13,967 bases of DNA from Actinomycetes bacterium (GCA_023403475.1 JAEYEL010000062.1:1-13967), one strand, 5' to 3'; positions 1-6,269 are shown, numbered from the stretch's first letter. Made by a program: numbers and translations. Notes: generated by a model not told the origin, from the letters alone.

Positions 1-1
1 C

Positions 2-676
2 ATGGCGGCGCTTTCGCGCAAGAGCTACATTGGCTACGCCTACCGTATCGACGACCCGTGCGAGCGCGACGCCGCTTCGGCCGCCGAGGCGCTTATGGCC
101 TGCGAGCTGGGTGCGAGCGTGGTTCGCACCCATAACGTGGCAGAGACGGCGCACGCGCTCAAAGACCTGCGCCCCTATGTAGTGCTGGGCCTTGGCTGCA
201 ACGTGGCCTTGGTTGCGAACGAGGGCGAAGAGCTGGAAGCGAAAAAGGCGCAGCTCAATCATGCCATCGGCCAGCTCTGCACGCTGCCCGACTCGCAGAT
301 TGTGAACATATCGGGCTTCTACGAAAGCGAGCCGGCCTACTATCTCGATCAAGACTCGTTCGTGAACTGCGTGGTTCTTATGCGTTGCGGCGTGCCGCCG
401 AAAGAGCTTCTGGGCTATCTGCATGCCATAGAGAACAGTTTGGGGCGCGTGCGCGAGCGGGAAAACGGCCCGCGCACATGCGATATCGATATCCTCGACT
501 ACCAAATGTATGTTTTCGAAACTTTCGAGCTCACGCTTCCGCACCCGCGCGTATGCGAGCGCGATTTCGTGGTGAAGCCCCTGCTCGAAATTCTGCCCAA
601 CCACGTATTGGCTGATGGAACCCCGGTCGATTCCGTACCCGAAGCGAAGCGCGTGGGAAGAGCCGTGCGCATCTGA
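2..676 (+). CDS. folP-folK: Dihydropteroate synthase-HPPK fusion, C-terminal part (5' truncated by window)
   Basis: Two folate-synthesis enzymes lie in one reading frame. The first ~57 residues are the C-terminal end of dihydropteroate synthase: SRKSYIG matches the substrate-binding SRK segment and VVRTHNV resembles the terminal RVHDV motif. With no visible linker, residues ~59-200 form 6-hydroxymethyl-7,8-dihydropterin pyrophosphokinase, with GLGCN (normally ALGSN), LGRVRERENGPRTCDIDIL and LPHPRVCERDFVVKPLLEI. D161 and D163 of the DID motif are the expected Mg-ATP ligands. HPPK pyrophosphorylates the pterin that DHPS then condenses with p-aminobenzoate. The frame is open to the left edge, so the methionine at position 2 is internal and the true start lies outside. 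The order DHPS then HPPK is opposite to the plant/fungal fusions. Family assignment is firm. That it is one polypeptide is read directly from the open frame. Confidence 0.9.
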   Translation: MAALSRKSYIGYAYRIDDPCERDAASAAEALMACELGASVVRTHNVAETAHALKDLRPYVVLGLGCNVALVANEGEELEAKKAQLNHAIGQLCTLPDSQIVNISGFYESEPAYYLDQDSFVNCVVLMRCGVPPKELLGYLHAIENSLGRVRERENGPRTCDIDILDYQMYVFETFELTLPHPRVCERDFVVKPLLEILPNHVLADGTPVDSVPEAKRVGRAVRI

Positions 677-712
677 CGGCTCGCGGCGGCGTAGCTCGCA
701 ACGAGATAGTGT

Positions 713-754
713 GCGGGCTTTTGGGAATGGCGCGCGGGCTTTCGGGAGGGGTTT
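713..754. repeat. Imperfect direct repeat, 21-bp period
   Basis: GCGGGCTTTTGGGA at 713-726 recurs as GCGGGCTTTCGGGA at 734-747, 13 of 14 bases identical, in the gap between folP-folK and birA. It is one of several short duplications in the intergenic gaps here. No function is visible. Confidence 0.5.
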
Positions 755-775
755 TGCCTGAACCTCGACGGGTTC

Positions 776-807
776 TTGACATCGAAGGGGGAACGGTCGG
801 CTATTGG
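776..807 (+). promoter_or_regulatory. Possible birA promoter
   Basis: A perfect -35 hexamer TTGACA lies at 776-781. The best -10 (GGCTAT at 799-804, spacing 17, or TATTGG at 802-807, spacing 20) is poor. If used, transcription would start only ~10-15 bases before the birA start codon. Read-through from folP-folK is an equally good explanation. Confidence 0.3.
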
Positions 808-826
808 CCGAATGGAGGGTGGGCTT

Positions 827-1726
827 ATGTTTCGGGTGACAGCGCTAGACGAAGTTTCCTCGACGAACAGCGTGGTCAAGCATGCGATTGAAGAAGGGGA
901 AGCCGAAGGGTTCGCCGTATGTGCGCGGAGGCAGACCGGCGGTTACGGCCGTCAAGGTCGTACATGGTCAAGCCCGGAAGGCGGTCTGTATCTCTCGATT
1001 CTTTTGCGTCCCAGTGCGCCTTCAGCGAAACTTCCTACGTTAAGCCTCGTGACCGCCCTTGCGGTGCGCAGCGCCATAGCGGCGCTGCTGCCCGAGAAAG
1101 CGGGAGCTTCCATTCAGGTAAAATGGCCGAATGATTTAGTGGTTCCGACGGCTTGTCAGCCGCTGGAAACAGCCGATGCTGCAAGGCGCTCTCATGTTCC
1201 CTCTTGCCGTTTCGCCCTTTGCCCCCACGACCCTAAGGCCGCCCAGCTGCGAAACGCGCCAATCTGGGGCGCGAGAACGCCCCTCGCTGACCCGTCGCAA
1301 AAACCCCCCTTTCGCAAGGTGTGCGGAATTTCGCTTGAGGCTCATGCGGGCGGGGTATGCGTGGGCATCGGGGTGAACGTTATCAGGGCTTCTGCGGAAG
1401 ATGAGGAGGGCATGGATGGAAAGAACGTTCCCGCGTATTTGGAAGATCTCGGCTACCAAGGAAGCATCGGCGCGCTCAGCCAAGATGTTCTGCGCGAGTT
1501 CGAGCCATGCTACGCTTTGTGGCAGCGCGAGGGATTTGCGGCCTTTGCGGAAGAATACGAACGCCATGCCGCTCTCATAGGCGAAAACGTGCGCATCCTC
1601 AACCAGCTGGGCGCGGTGCAGGCCGAGGGCTGCGCAGAAGGCGTCGATGCGTTGGGCCGCTTGCTTCTGCGAACCCGTCACGGATCGCTTGTGCCCGTAG
1701 GCTCTGGGGAAGCGCACGTGGCCTAA
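827..1726 (+). CDS. birA: Biotin-[acetyl-CoA carboxylase] ligase with in-frame insertion
   Basis: Attaches biotin to carboxylase carrier domains through biotinyl-5'-AMP, in the cytosol. I chose ATG 827 because GGAGGG (814-819) sits 7 bases upstream and the protein then begins right at the catalytic fold. In-frame ATGs at 812 and upstream have no such site. Seen motifs: SSTN (11-14), GRQGRTWSSPEGGLYLS (41-57, the biotinyl-AMP loop), KWPND (99-103), K164-VCGI (catalytic lysine), VGIGVNV (179-185). There is no N-terminal helix-turn-helix, so this is a monofunctional ligase and not a repressor. Between KWPNDLVV and K164 the family normally has a loop of a few residues. Here ~57 residues (107-163) intervene, raising the length to 299 aa from the usual ~250. 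The frame stays open and the catalytic residues on both sides are kept, so I treat it as functional, with that caveat. Confidence 0.9.
   Translation: MFRVTALDEVSSTNSVVKHAIEEGEAEGFAVCARRQTGGYGRQGRTWSSPEGGLYLSILLRPSAPSAKLPTLSLVTALAVRSAIAALLPEKAGASIQVKWPNDLVVPTACQPLETADAARRSHVPSCRFALCPHDPKAAQLRNAPIWGARTPLADPSQKPPFRKVCGISLEAHAGGVCVGIGVNVIRASAEDEEGMDGKNVPAYLEDLGYQGSIGALSQDVLREFEPCYALWQREGFAAFAEEYERHAALIGENVRILNQLGAVQAEGCAEGVDALGRLLLRTRHGSLVPVGSGEAHVA
1145..1315 (+). other. In-frame insertion inside birA with two hairpins
   Basis: This segment encodes the extra ~57 residues between the KWPND and K-xCGI motifs of birA. Its left end is a hairpin at 1143-1168: TTCC and CGGCT pair with AGCCG and GGAA across a TGTC loop, with one G-T and one A-C opposition. 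A second perfect hairpin, GGGGCG/CGCCCC with a 6-base loop, is at 1266-1283. The encoded peptide is rich in Pro, Ala, Arg and Cys (four Cys: residues 110, 127, 132 and, just outside, 166) and matches nothing I recognise. The palindromes and in-frame length suggest a small palindromic repeat element that inserted into the gene. That is inference: I see no target-site duplication. Confidence 0.55.
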
Positions 1727-1768
1727 CGTCTTGCCAGCGTCTTGCGTGCTGGCGTACCGGCGTATCAA

Positions 1769-1810
1769 CGTGCCGGTTGCCAGCGTGCCGGTTGCCAGCG
1801 TGCCGACGGC
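1769..1810. repeat. 15-bp tandem repeat, 2.5-3 copies
   Basis: The unit CGTGCCGGTTGCCAG occurs exactly at 1769-1783 and 1784-1798, and a third degenerate copy starts at 1799 (CGTGCCGACGGC). It lies in the 406-base gap between birA and the MATE gene. The flanking sequence (1730-1770) contains further degenerate copies of the same GC-rich words. Confidence 0.85.
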
Positions 1811-1839
1811 CTGCGATAAGCGTGCGGGCGTGCCGGTGC

Positions 1840-1983
1840 ATGTATCCGCCTTTCGCCATCGTCTTTTGCAGCCTGCTTTTGCTCGGCTTTTCTGCTTGCG
1901 GTTTCCGCTTGCCGTCCGCATGGGGCGCTGCACCGCTCCTTTTTCTCCGCGCTCGTATGCCGATAGTTGCAAGAGTACAATAG
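1840..1983 (+). CDS. Possible tiny lipoprotein-like ORF (47 aa), doubtful
   Basis: ATG 1840 opens a 47-residue frame. It starts MYPPFAIVFCSLLLLGFSACG, a hydrophobic stretch ending in FSAC, which loosely resembles a bacterial lipobox (Leu-Ala/Ser-Gly/Ala-Cys). The remaining ~27 residues show no domain and end at TAG 1981-1983, inside the candidate MATE promoter. No good ribosome binding site precedes it. It may be a chance ORF or a decayed remnant of a lipoprotein gene. Confidence 0.18.
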   Translation: MYPPFAIVFCSLLLLGFSACGFRLPSAWGAAPLLFLRARMPIVARVQ

Positions 1984-1989
1984 TTGCAA
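1963..1989 (+). promoter_or_regulatory. Direct repeat ATAGTTGCAA flanking a -10, candidate MATE operator
   Basis: ATAGTTGCAA occurs at 1963-1972 and again at 1980-1989, 17 bases apart start to start. A good -10, TACAAT, lies between and overlaps the second copy (1976-1981). Its -35 (TCGTAT, 1953-1958) is weak. Each copy contains the self-complementary TTGCAA seen in many MarR-family sites. Two repeats straddling a promoter in front of an efflux pump suggests binding by a regulator. No regulator gene is adjacent. Confidence 0.4.
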
Positions 1990-2016
1990 AAAACACGAGA
2001 GAAGGTTCAGGCACGC

Positions 2017-2127
2017 ATGGCAGCAGCAGCGGCGGCGGTGAAACTGCCGCTTAACATACACGAAGACAGCACCGGGGCTCCTTTGGGCCAAGACCCCAAA
2101 AAAACCCCGGACGAGACAGCAAAGTAA
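2017..2127 (+). CDS. 36-codon upstream ORF, one frame off from the MATE gene
   Basis: ATG 2017 follows AGAAGG (1999-2004). It encodes 36 residues beginning MAAAAAAVKLPLNIHED and ending at TAA 2125-2127, five bases before the MATE ATG at 2133. The run CCCC-A7-CCCC at 2085-2099 lies within it. With eight A's instead of seven, or with a -1 slip there, this frame continues without a stop into the MATE protein and adds ~38 N-terminal residues. The MATE ATG has no convincing ribosome binding site of its own, so translation probably depends on this ORF, either by coupling or by frameshifting. The peptide itself has no recognised domain. A sequencing error in the homopolymer is possible. Confidence 0.5.
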   Translation: MAAAAAAVKLPLNIHEDSTGAPLGQDPKKTPDETAK

Positions 2128-2132
2128 GCCGT

Positions 2133-3533
2133 ATGGGAACGGCCTCTATTCCCGGGCTCATTACCGAGTTCGCCATTCCGGCCATCTTGGGCATGGTTGT
2201 GAACGGCGCCTACAACATCATCGATTCTATCTTCCTCGGTCAGGCTATGGGGGAAATCGGTCTTTCCACGGCTACCGCAGCCAACCCCATCATGGTTGTG
2301 CTCATGGCGTTGGGCATGCTGGTGGGTAACGGCGGAAACGCGTTGGCTGCGTTGCGTTTGGGGGAAGGAAAGCGCATCGACGCCGAGGTAAGCTTGGGGA
2401 ACACGGTGTTTCTGAGCTTGGTGTTCTCGGTTACCATTGCCGTGGCCGTGGCGAATCCCGTTCTTCTGGACGCTCTGCTCACCGTTTCGAGCGCCACCGA
2501 CGAAGTACGTCCGTACGCGCGTTCGTTCCTACAGATCATATGCTTCGGATTCGTCTTCCAGTGTATCGGCATGGGCGTGAACAACTTCATTCGCACGGCG
2601 GGCGCGCCGAACAGGGCGCTCGTCACCATGCTCATCGGCACGGTGTTCTGCACGGCTTTCAACTACTTGTTCGTCATGAAGCTCGGCTGGGGCGTGGAGG
2701 GCAGCGCGTTCGCAACGGTATGCGGGCAAGCCGTATCGTGCCTTGCGGTGCTGTGGTATTTCGTGTTCACGAAAAACGTGCCGCTCAAACTGCATCTTCG
2801 TTACATGCGTCCGCATATACGCACTATCGGCCTTATTCTTTCGCTCGGGCTTGCCAGCTTCGCCGTGCAAGCGGGTGCCGCCGTGGTGAACTTCGTGCTC
2901 AACCATTTGCTGGTTGTTTACGGAGCCGCGAGTCCTGTGGGGGCAACTGATGCGTTCGCATCCATCGGGGTGGTGCAGCGCGTGGGAATATTCACTTTCT
3001 TGCCGCTAGTGGGCGTGGCTATTGCCATACAGCCGCTCGTTGGATTCAATTTCGGAGCGAAGCTCATCGATCGCGTGCGTAAAACGCTATGGTACGGCAT
3101 TGCGGGCGCCACCATCATCGCAACGCTTATGTGGGCGCTTGTGCATTTGTTTCCCGAAGCGATTGTAGGCGCATTCGGCATCACTCATGACGGCCTGACG
3201 GAATTCACGGTGTTCGCGCTCAAGGTGCAGCTTGCCATGATGCCGTTCGTGGGATTTCAGGTGGTCGGCTCGAACTATTTCCAGGCTACGGGGCAACCGT
3301 TGAAGTCCATTATCCTTTCGCTTACGCGCCAGATCATCTTCCTCATTCCCTTGCTTTTCTTGCTGCCGGAAATGTTGCCTGCAATGTTTCCGCAGTTCAC
3401 AGGGTTGGATGCGCTGTACTTCGCTGCCCCTGTTTCCGATTTTCTGGCAACGTTCACCACGCTGGTGTTCGTTCTTGTGGAAATGAAACGCTTAAAGAAG
3501 TTGGAGCGCGGCGAGATTTCCGCGAAGTTCTAG
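2133..3533 (+). CDS. MATE family multidrug/Na+ efflux transporter
   Basis: Integral membrane antiporter of the MATE family (MepA/DinF-like group), expected to export cationic drugs or metabolites in exchange for Na+ or H+. The 466-residue sequence starts like other family members with G-T-(x)-P-(x)-LI-(x)-FAIPAILGMVVNGAYNIID, the first helix with its conserved N-x-x-x-I-x-D-(x)-IFLG pattern. It shows about twelve hydrophobic segments in two six-helix halves; the second half begins near residue 230. The partner motif GxAIAIQPLVGFNFGA is present near residues 295-310. Substrate cannot be told from sequence. ATG 2133 is the first start after the in-frame stop at 2052-2054, but its ribosome binding site is weak. 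See the upstream ORF for a possible N-terminal extension. It is followed by bioY on the same strand after 258 bases, so co-transcription is uncertain. Confidence 0.88.
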   Translation: MGTASIPGLITEFAIPAILGMVVNGAYNIIDSIFLGQAMGEIGLSTATAANPIMVVLMALGMLVGNGGNALAALRLGEGKRIDAEVSLGNTVFLSLVFSVTIAVAVANPVLLDALLTVSSATDEVRPYARSFLQIICFGFVFQCIGMGVNNFIRTAGAPNRALVTMLIGTVFCTAFNYLFVMKLGWGVEGSAFATVCGQAVSCLAVLWYFVFTKNVPLKLHLRYMRPHIRTIGLILSLGLASFAVQAGAAVVNFVLNHLLVVYGAASPVGATDAFASIGVVQRVGIFTFLPLVGVAIAIQPLVGFNFGAKLIDRVRKTLWYGIAGATIIATLMWALVHLFPEAIVGAFGITHDGLTEFTVFALKVQLAMMPFVGFQVVGSNYFQATGQPLKSIILSLTRQIIFLIPLLFLLPEMLPAMFPQFTGLDALYFAAPVSDFLATFTTLVFVLVEMKRLKKLERGEISAKF

Positions 3534-3791
3534 GCTCCGTCTCCGCATTCGCCTCCTCGTTAGGGTATGATGGCACACCGAAGGAAAGGGCGCGCCCGAC
3601 ACTGCCGCACGGCAGGGCTGCTTGGTGCCGCTGTACGGTGTGATTGCCCATGTGGCAGGGCTATCCGGCATAGCTCGCAGCGCTTCTGCACGTGCGCGGC
3701 ATGACTGCCGTGCGGTGTGGCCGTCCGTACGGCGTCTCGGTGTGCGTTGCCGCTCGCCTTGGCGACAGGGTGTGGGAAGGAGATAGGTCTT
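3534..3791 (+). promoter_or_regulatory. Gene-free bioY leader region with alternative pairing elements
   Basis: These 258 bases hold no convincing gene. A possible -10 TATGAT is at 3566-3571 without a good -35. CACACCG (3574-3580) is exactly complementary to CGGTGTG, which occurs three times downstream (3636-3642, 3713-3719, 3738-3744). A fourth shorter match, GGTGTG (3769-3774), lies just before the ribosome binding site AAGGAG (3777-3782). Local hairpins: the palindrome GGGCGCGCCC (3588-3597), CTGCC-GCAC-GGCAG (3602-3615) and GCCGT-CCGT-ACGGC (3720-3733). I do not recognise a known riboswitch class. Confidence 0.35.
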
Positions 3792-4367
3792 ATGTATCGA
3801 ATGAAAGCTGCGTCGGCTAAACCCATATCGCGCACGCGCTCCATTGCGTTCGTGGCGCTGACTGTTGCCATCATGGCGGTTTCGGCGTGGGTGACCATTC
3901 CCCTAGGGCCGGTGCCGTTTACGTTGCAGATGTTCGCGGTTGCGTTCGCCATCGTGGTGCTCTCTTTTCGAGAATGCATCGCCGCAGTGGCGGGGTATCT
4001 GCTCCTTGGCGCTTGCGGCCTGCCCGTTTTTTCGGGAATGCGCGGAGGCATCGGCATCCTGGCCGGACCTACGGGAGGCTTTTTGTGGGGGTATCTGTTC
4101 GGCGCGGCGGCGGCAGCGCTTCTGCTGTGGGTGGTCGGCGAGCGCGGCGCCTTGGGAAAAAGAAGTTCTTTCGCAGTTGAGCTGGCGGCGAGTGCGCTGT
4201 TCGTGGCGGTATCGTACCTGTGCGGTTGGGCGCAGTTCATGGCGGTCATGGGTGTGAGCCCGCAGGCTGCGTTTTTCACGGCTATCGCGCCGTTCGTGGT
4301 GGTCGATGCGCTCAAAATCGTCGCAGCGGTTATCTGCGCTCGCGCGGTAAAGGCCGTGGTGAAGTAG
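3792..4367 (+). CDS. bioY: Biotin ECF transporter S component BioY
   Basis: Membrane protein that captures biotin for import, alone or with an energy-coupling module (EcfA/EcfA'/EcfT, not encoded here). ATG 3792 has AAGGAG 9 bases upstream, so I prefer it over in-frame starts further up; this gives 191 aa, normal for the family. Diagnostic signatures: IPLGPVPFTLQMFAV (residues ~35-50), LLLGACGLPVFSGMRGGIG (~75-93) and GPTGGFLWGY (~97-106). Five to six hydrophobic helices cover most of the protein. It shares the neighbourhood with birA, so uptake and attachment of biotin are encoded within 3 kb. The ligase here has no DNA-binding domain, so regulation of bioY by BirA as repressor is unlikely. 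Convergent with the histidine kinase gene. Confidence 0.93.
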   Translation: MYRMKAASAKPISRTRSIAFVALTVAIMAVSAWVTIPLGPVPFTLQMFAVAFAIVVLSFRECIAAVAGYLLLGACGLPVFSGMRGGIGILAGPTGGFLWGYLFGAAAAALLLWVVGERGALGKRSSFAVELAASALFVAVSYLCGWAQFMAVMGVSPQAAFFTAIAPFVVVDALKIVAAVICARAVKAVVK

Positions 4368-4386
4368 TGCGGCGTCCGTGGCGCCC

Positions 4387-4430
4387 GCCAAGCGCCCCCG
4401 CCCGTGCCGCCAAGCGCCCTCGCCCGTGTC
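4387..4430. repeat. 22-bp tandem duplication between convergent genes
   Basis: Two adjacent 22-bp copies (4387-4408 and 4409-4430), beginning GCCAAGCGCCC, differ at two positions. They occupy the 112-base gap between the 3' ends of bioY and the histidine kinase. No clear terminator hairpin is seen in the gap. Confidence 0.8.
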
Positions 4431-4479
4431 CGCTTCCGCAGCTGCGCCTGCCAAGGCATCCTGCGTTTTGCGCGTCGCC

Positions 4480-5538
4480 CTATTCCATCACCGAGGGAAT
4501 GGCCACGATGAAGCAGGCGCCGCCTTCGGGTAAGTTGACGGCCTCCACGGTTCCGTCATGCGCCTGTACTATCGACTTCACAATGGCAAGACCCAATCCG
4601 GTACCGCCCGTCCCCCGGCTGCGCGAGGCATCGGTGCGATAGAAGCGATCGAACAGAAGGGAAGGCTCGATGTCGCCGAACCCGCAGCCGTCGTCCTTCA
4701 CGGCCATGACGGAATTGCCGCGCAGACCGAAAAGCTCTATGGTTATGTGTCCGCCAGGCTCGATGAAGCGGCTTGCGTTTTCCACAAGGTTCGACACCAC
4801 TTGCTTCAGGCGGTCGCGGTTGCCCAGCACGTCGGGGGCATCGCCTACCACCTGCGTATGCGCTTGGCGTTCGTCGAGAATGGGTCGCAACATGTCAAGC
4901 ACTTCGTGGCAGATGGCGCTCAGATTCACGCGCGAAAGCGCAGGCGGCGTGGTGTCGTTTTCGATGCGCTGCAAAGTGAGCAGGTCGTTCGTGAGCCGCG
5001 TGAGCCGTTCGCTTTCGGTAACGATGGTGGAAACGAACCGATCGTGCAAATCAGGTGGAAGGTCGGGGTCGAGCAGCATGTCGGCGTTGCCCCGAATGGC
5101 CGTGAGCGGTGTGCGCAGTTCGTGAGCGACATCGCTCACGAACGCGGCTTGCCGATGCTCCCTCAAGGAAAGATCCTTCTGTTGCGCGGCGGCCGTACGC
5201 GCCAGTTCGTCGAACCTGCGCGCCAGCTCGTCGGCTTCGAAAAGGCGTCCATCGGGAAGAAACGGCGGCTCGTCGCCCACGTGGTACGCTTCCGTGCGCC
5301 TGATGAGCAAAAGCAGGGGCTCCGCTAGGAAATGCCCTATCAAAAGGCTCAGCGCGAAGGCCGCAATGCCGCAGGGAACAAGAAGCAGAAACGCCGTCAC
5401 TGGAACTTCGAAGGCAAAGTAGCACGTCAAAAGCGCCGCCGCGCTGAAAAGAAGCACGAGCAACGTTGCCAGCAAAGAGAAATATGTTTGCAGTCTTTTT
5501 ATTGCCGTGCCCCTATAACGCAACCTGCGATAATGCAA
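4480..5538 (-). CDS. Sensor histidine kinase, short-loop two-helix type
   Basis: Membrane histidine kinase paired with the OmpR-type regulator encoded just upstream (gap 35 bases). Order of parts: two hydrophobic helices (~19-43 and ~46-70) separated by only a few residues (FEVP), a HAMP-like linker to ~120, a dimerisation/phosphoacceptor region with H139 in AHELRTPLTAIRGN, then the ATPase domain with N-box NLVENASRF (250-258), G1 DDGCGFG (282-288), FDRFYR (296-301) and G2 GTGGTGLGLAIVK (309-321). All catalytic boxes are intact. The near-absence of an extracytoplasmic loop means it cannot have a periplasmic-type sensor domain. The start is uncertain: TTG 5538 gives 352 aa, but a second TTG at 5523 lies in a repeated context (GCAGGTTGC) and no ATG precedes the first helix. 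Stimulus unknown. Confidence 0.9.
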   Translation of the reverse strand: MHYRRLRYRGTAIKRLQTYFSLLATLLVLLFSAAALLTCYFAFEVPVTAFLLLVPCGIAAFALSLLIGHFLAEPLLLLIRRTEAYHVGDEPPFLPDGRLFEADELARRFDELARTAAAQQKDLSLREHRQAAFVSDVAHELRTPLTAIRGNADMLLDPDLPPDLHDRFVSTIVTESERLTRLTNDLLTLQRIENDTTPPALSRVNLSAICHEVLDMLRPILDERQAHTQVVGDAPDVLGNRDRLKQVVSNLVENASRFIEPGGHITIELFGLRGNSVMAVKDDGCGFGDIEPSLLFDRFYRTDASRSRGTGGTGLGLAIVKSIVQAHDGTVEAVNLPEGGACFIVAIPSVME

Positions 5539-5545
5539 CCTGCGA
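5520..5545. repeat. 11-bp direct repeat at the histidine kinase start
   Basis: GCAACCTGCGA occurs at 5520-5530 and 5535-5545 (period 15). Read on the minus strand it duplicates the sequence around both candidate TTG start codons of the kinase, so copy number would change the N-terminus or the translation start. Confidence 0.7.
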
Positions 5546-5573
5546 GCGCAAACCCTGCCGACGGGTGCGAACC

Positions 5574-6269
5574 CTACTGCTTGAAGCGATACCCGTAGCC
5601 GCGCACCGTTTCAACGAGGCTGGGGTCGTAACCCGCCGCCTCAATCTTATCACGCAGTCGCTTGATGTGGGTGTCTACCGTCTTCGTTTCCGTTAAGTAT
5701 TCCCAACCCCAGGCGTCGCGCAGCAAGTCTTCGCGCGAAACCACTTTGCCCGCGCTCTTCATAAGGCAAGCCAGAAGCTCAAATTCGCGTGGGGTGAGGT
5801 CTATTTCGCCGTTCTCGCCGCCGGCGGTGTGGGCTTCTTCGTCAAGCGTAATGCCGCCTGCGGTTATGGCATGGCTTGCTCCAGGGAAATCGCCCCCTGC
5901 GCCGCGCCGCAGGAGCGCGCGCACGCGGGCGATAAGCTCGCGCACTCCGAACGGCTTCGCCAAATAGTCGTCGCCGCCAATTTCCAAGCCGACCACCTTG
6001 TCAAGCTCGGTGTCGCGCGCCGAAAGGAACAGCACGGGCACGGTGGTCTTCGCCCTCAAGCGGCGGCACAGCTCGTAGCCGTCTATTCCGGGCAGCATGA
6101 TGTCGAGTACGAACAGGTCGTAGTTGTTCTTGGCTGCCAGCACAAGCGCGTCTTCGCCGTTATCGACGACATCGGTGTTGTACCCTTCTTTTCTCAAGGC
6201 ATAGCCAACGAATTCGGTGATGGAAGGTTCGTCATCTACGACGAGAATGCGATGCGGCGTTTCATTCAT
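5574..6269 (-). CDS. OmpR/PhoB-family response regulator
   Basis: DNA-binding response regulator for the downstream kinase. Start at ATG 6269, supported by the strong site GAGGAGGAAG 7 bases upstream (plus-strand 6277-6286); the frame is open further up but without such support. The 231-residue protein has a receiver domain (1-~120) with acidic D12/D13, phosphoacceptor D56 in VLDIMLPGIDGYE, S83 in LSAR and K105 in YLAKPF. Its winged-helix DNA-binding domain (~135-231) has EIDLTPREFELLACL, VDTHIKRLRDKIE and the closing TVRGYGYRFK. All signature residues are present. The gene is divergent from coaX, sharing a 97-base AT-rich promoter region. Target genes cannot be inferred. Confidence 0.94.
   Translation of the reverse strand: MNETPHRILVVDDEPSITEFVGYALRKEGYNTDVVDNGEDALVLAAKNNYDLFVLDIMLPGIDGYELCRRLRAKTTVPVLFLSARDTELDKVVGLEIGGDDYLAKPFGVRELIARVRALLRRGAGGDFPGASHAITAGGITLDEEAHTAGGENGEIDLTPREFELLACLMKSAGKVVSREDLLRDAWGWEYLTETKTVDTHIKRLRDKIEAAGYDPSLVETVRGYGYRFKQ

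Noticed and set aside
776..826. Longer N-terminus of BirA from the start at 776 or 812
   Set aside because: The added residues match no HTH domain, and the strong site GGAGGG is placed for ATG 827.
1769..1810. CRISPR array
   Set aside because: The 15-bp copies are directly adjacent with no spacers. The same holds for the other tandem repeats, and no cas gene is present.
1136..2014. Long minus-strand ORF across birA and its downstream gap
   Set aside because: Antisense shadow of birA in GC-rich DNA. It has no family motifs and is of low complexity in the repeat region.
3560..4459. Long minus-strand ORFs opposite bioY
   Set aside because: Thr/Ala/Arg-rich translations mirror the bioY codons; no recognisable domain and no ribosome binding site.
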